Shown here one piece after another: positions 61,765-64,000 of a stretch of 64,000 bases of DNA. How positions within the stretch are numbered: the first letter of the stretch is position 1; every line of letters starts with the position of its first letter. Below the pieces are notes generated by a model. It saw only the letters and a list, made by a program, of their open reading frames with translations. It did no database searches and had not been told where the DNA came from. The position numbers and the translations under genes were made by a program. The stretch comes from Mucilaginibacter sp. 44-25 (GTDB taxonomy: Bacteria; Bacteroidota; Bacteroidia; Sphingobacteriales; Sphingobacteriaceae): contig MKTS01000001.1 of assembly GCA_001898335.1 (NCBI GenBank), positions 124,001-188,000 of the forward strand. The letters run 5' to 3'.

Positions 61765-62256
61765 TTAGTTCCTCATGTTAATATATTGCAAGGGTTGCCC
61801 AAAATCTTCCCCACGGCAAAGGCTGATTACCGCCTGTAGGTCGTCAATTTTTTTACCTTGCACACGTACCTGGTCGTCCATAATGGAAGCCTGCACTTTG
61901 ATGCCGCTGTCTTTAATTTTCTTTACGATTTTTTTGGCGGCTTCTTTATCAACGCCTTCCTTAATTTTAATTTCCTTACGGATCATATTGCCCGAAGCAG
62001 CCTGTTCGTCGCCAAAGTCTAATGCTTTGGGGTCCAGGTTTTGTTTTACCATACGGCTAATAATACTATCCTGAATGGCTTTAAGGCGCATATCATTCTC
62101 GGTAACTATGGTAACAACGTTTGTTTTTTTATCCAATTCAACCGTGCTTTTTGAGTCGTTAAAATCATAACGGTTAAGTATCTCTTTTTTAGCGGTATTA
62201 ATGGCGTTATCTAATGTTTGGCCATCTATCTTGCTTACAATATCAAATGAAGGCAT
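61765..62256 (-). CDS. yajQ: YajQ-family nucleotide-binding protein
   Basis: A 163-residue protein with two ferredoxin-like domains. Family motifs are MPSFDIVSKIDGQTLDNAIN at the N-terminus, EILNRYDFNDSKSTVELD, DMRLKAIQDSIISRMVKQ and, at the end, VRVQGKKIDDLQAVI followed by FGQPLQYINMRN. YajQ proteins bind nucleotides; some bind cyclic di-GMP and affect transcription. Length and ends match the family exactly. Transcribed alone, with a TAGCTTTG box 22 nt upstream of the ATG. Confidence 0.95.
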   Translation of the reverse strand: MPSFDIVSKIDGQTLDNAINTAKKEILNRYDFNDSKSTVELDKKTNVVTIVTENDMRLKAIQDSIISRMVKQNLDPKALDFGDEQAASGNMIRKEIKIKEGVDKEAAKKIVKKIKDSGIKVQASIMDDQVRVQGKKIDDLQAVISLCRGEDFGQPLQYINMRN

Positions 62257-62277
62257 ATACAGGTAGTTTTTTAATTA

Positions 62278-62285
62278 CAAAGCTA
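62278..62285 (-). promoter_or_regulatory. -7 promoter box of yajQ
   Basis: TAGCTTTG on the minus strand fits TAnnTTTG, 21 nt before the ATG. A TTTG lies 14 nt further upstream, shorter than the usual spacer. Confidence 0.5.
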
Positions 62286-62406
62286 AGGTACATTTTTTAC
62301 AAACTGTATCACTATTTTGTGCCATAGCTTGTTTATAAACACAACACATGCTAATTAGTTAATATTAACTTAACAAATAAATATACAGCTTTGCAGCTAC
62401 AGCCTT

Positions 62407-64000
62407 ATGGATACTAAGAACGGCCCCCTAATAAACCGGGAAATAAGTTGGTTATACTTCAACGACAGGGTATTGCAGGAAGCTGCAGACCCAACGGTTC
62501 CGCTTATTGAGCGTATTAAGTTTTTGGCCATATTTTCATCAAACCTTGATGAATTTTATCGTGTACGCGTAGCTACTTTAACGCGGCTTGCTAATTTAAA
62601 CGAGCGCGCTAAAGAAATTTTAGGTTATAACCCTAAAAAGATCCTCGGACAGATAAAAAGTATCGTAGTAAAACAGGAAAAGAAATTTAATAACCTGTAC
62701 GAGAACATTATTGTTAAGCAGTTGGCCGAGGAAAAAATATTTATATTGAATGATAAGCAGCTTAACGTTACAAGGGGCGAGTTTGTAAAGAATTTCTTTA
62801 GGGATAAACTTTTATCAACCCTGGTACCCATCATGCTGGATGATGACCTGCCCATGCCCGAATTACGCGACAGGGCTATCTACTTTTTCGTAAGGCTTAC
62901 CAAAAACAAAAAATCAAGGTTTGCGCTCATTGAGTTTCCTGATAACCTATCGAGGTTTTTGGTGCTGCCCGAAACCAATAAGCTCAAATTTATCATTCTG
63001 CTCGACGACATTATCCGTTACAGCCTCGAAGACATCTTTTTTATTTTCGAGCATGATTCTATTGAAGCTTATTCGTTACAGCTCACACGCGATGCCGAGC
63101 TTGACCTGGATAAAGCGGTGAGCGTAAAATTTGTTGACGCACTTTCTAAAAGCCTTCAAAAACGCAAAAAAGGTAAGCCTATGCGTTTACTGTATGATAG
63201 CGAAATGCCGCCGGATATGGTTGGCTACCTGGTAAAAAAAATGAAGCTGGATAAATCCAGTTTAATACCTGGCAACCGCTACCATAATTTCAAAAACTTC
63301 ATATCGTTCCCCAACGTAGGCCGCCCCGATCTGGAGTATAATAAAAACCCGGCATTACCGGTAAACGGTTTGTCATTCGGCAAAAGCCTGATGGATCTTA
63401 TAGCTAAAAAGGATTATCTCATCAGTACCCCGTATCAGTCGTTTGATTATATCATTCACTTTTTGCGGGAAGCGGCTATCGATCCTAAGGTGCGTGAGAT
63501 CAGCATTACGGTATATCGTCTTGCTGAAAATTCCAAGATAATACACGCGTTGATAAACGCCGCGAAAAATGGTAAAAAAGTAACCTGCCTGGTAGAGTTA
63601 CGTGCCCGGTTTGATGAGCAAAACAATATTTACTGGAGCAACCGTCTGGAAGAGGAGGGAGTAACCGTACTTTACGGGATCGACGGTTATAAAGTGCACT
63701 CAAAAATATGCCTGGTAACCCGCATGGAAAAAGGAAAGCCCATGCATTATGCCTGCCTTTCAACCGGTAATTTCAACGAAAAAACAGCCAGTATATATGC
63801 CGATCATAGCATACTTACAGCCGACAAAAAGATCACAACAGACCTGGTGGCTGTGTTTAAGGCCTTAACACGAGGTGTGCTGCCTAAAGGTTTAAAAAGC
63901 CTGATCGTATCACCGGTTGATTCGCGTCCGGCCATCTATAAGCTTATTGATAACGAAATCAAGATCGCTAAAAGCGGTAAACGGGCATACATGATATTTA
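62407..64000 (+). CDS. ppk1: Polyphosphate kinase 1, 3' end outside window
   Basis: An open frame from the ATG at 62407 runs to the right edge (531 residues visible of about 690 usual). The N-domain has INREISWLYFNDRVLQEA and FLAIFSSNLDEFYRVRVA. The head domain follows. The catalytic domains show LISTPYQSFDYIIHFLREAA, VRLAENSKI-type ISITVYRLAENSKIIHALI (in parts) and GYKVHSKICLV, whose His is the autophosphorylated residue. YACLSTGNFNEKTASIYAD is a further PPK1 signature. The enzyme makes polyphosphate from ATP at the membrane. The gene continues beyond the window. Confidence 0.96.
   Translation, partial: MDTKNGPLINREISWLYFNDRVLQEAADPTVPLIERIKFLAIFSSNLDEFYRVRVATLTRLANLNERAKEILGYNPKKILGQIKSIVVKQEKKFNNLYENIIVKQLAEEKIFILNDKQLNVTRGEFVKNFFRDKLLSTLVPIMLDDDLPMPELRDRAIYFFVRLTKNKKSRFALIEFPDNLSRFLVLPETNKLKFIILLDDIIRYSLEDIFFIFEHDSIEAYSLQLTRDAELDLDKAVSVKFVDALSKSLQKRKKGKPMRLLYDSEMPPDMVGYLVKKMKLDKSSLIPGNRYHNFKNFISFPNVGRPDLEYNKNPALPVNGLSFGKSLMDLIAKKDYLISTPYQSFDYIIHFLREAAIDPKVREISITVYRLAENSKIIHALINAAKNGKKVTCLVELRARFDEQNNIYWSNRLEEEGVTVLYGIDGYKVHSKICLVTRMEKGKPMHYACLSTGNFNEKTASIYADHSILTADKKITTDLVAVFKALTRGVLPKGLKSLIVSPVDSRPAIYKLIDNEIKIAKSGKRAYMIF

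Noticed and set aside
1-64000. tRNA genes, rRNA genes, transposases and integrases
   Set aside because: Reading both strands showed no convincing TPsiC-arm context, rRNA segments, or recombinase motifs; RNase P RNA is the only classical RNA gene found.

Overview
The window looks like chromosome from a Bacteroidota of the Sphingobacteriaceae, most like Mucilaginibacter or Pedobacter. The reasons are the TAnnTTTG-type -7 promoter boxes just ahead of genes, the general lack of Shine-Dalgarno sequences, a TonB receptor with a carboxypeptidase-D-like N-terminal domain, a very large thioester alpha-2-macroglobulin, and intergenic inverted-repeat elements. No tRNA, rRNA operon, transposase or CRISPR array was seen. 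The left edge cuts a TPR protein gene and the right edge cuts ppk1.

Layout. 1-8.3 kb: TPR protein (partial), secreted DUF1080 protein, an alpha-2-macroglobulin gene split by a one-base frameshift, and a VOC protein. 8.3-20.2 kb: a ten-gene minus-strand exopolysaccharide operon. It runs from a response regulator through a sugar-phosphate transferase with a degenerate receiver domain, a half-length TolC-like protein, a Wzc-like co-polymerase, a 48-residue membrane protein, a Wzy/ligase, an acyltransferase, a Wzx flippase and a GT2 to an A-T-TE NRPS-like enzyme. 20.4-29.8 kb: housekeeping genes (FGGY kinase, topA, mnmA, an HxlR regulator/azoreductase pair, proBA). 29.8-43.5 kb: TonB receptor, HscA-like Hsp70, a peptidase-propeller-barrel protein, cutC, a Tat-exported asparaginase-family enzyme and a WYL regulator. 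43.5-51.2 kb: the sulfate-assimilation operon. 51.2-64 kb: FAD oxidase/folB, acyl-CoA dehydrogenase, a TPR sensor kinase, GH1 glucosidase, a DinB/SCO1/cytochrome c operon, RNase P RNA, thioesterase, Hsp20, YajQ and ppk1.

The sulfate operon is transcribed sulfite reductase, cobA, a siroheme-synthase/TauE fusion, cysH, cysD, cysN. It is a complete sulfate-to-sulfide route with its own siroheme supply. CysH carries the 4Fe-4S cysteine pairs of APS reductases and no APS kinase is present, so APS is probably reduced directly.

The most interesting discovery is regulatory. The sulfate operon is preceded by a 24-codon leader ORF containing Cys-Cys-Met, followed by an intrinsic terminator and a plausible antiterminator. 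About 21 kb away, the TonB receptor has a consensus promoter and an 11-codon leader ORF with four consecutive Cys codons (MQLPVACCCCR), followed by C-rich, G-poor RNA. Together they suggest a cysteine-sensing attenuation regulon built from two leader-peptide designs, and imply that the TonB receptor imports a sulfur compound. This is inferred from sequence alone.
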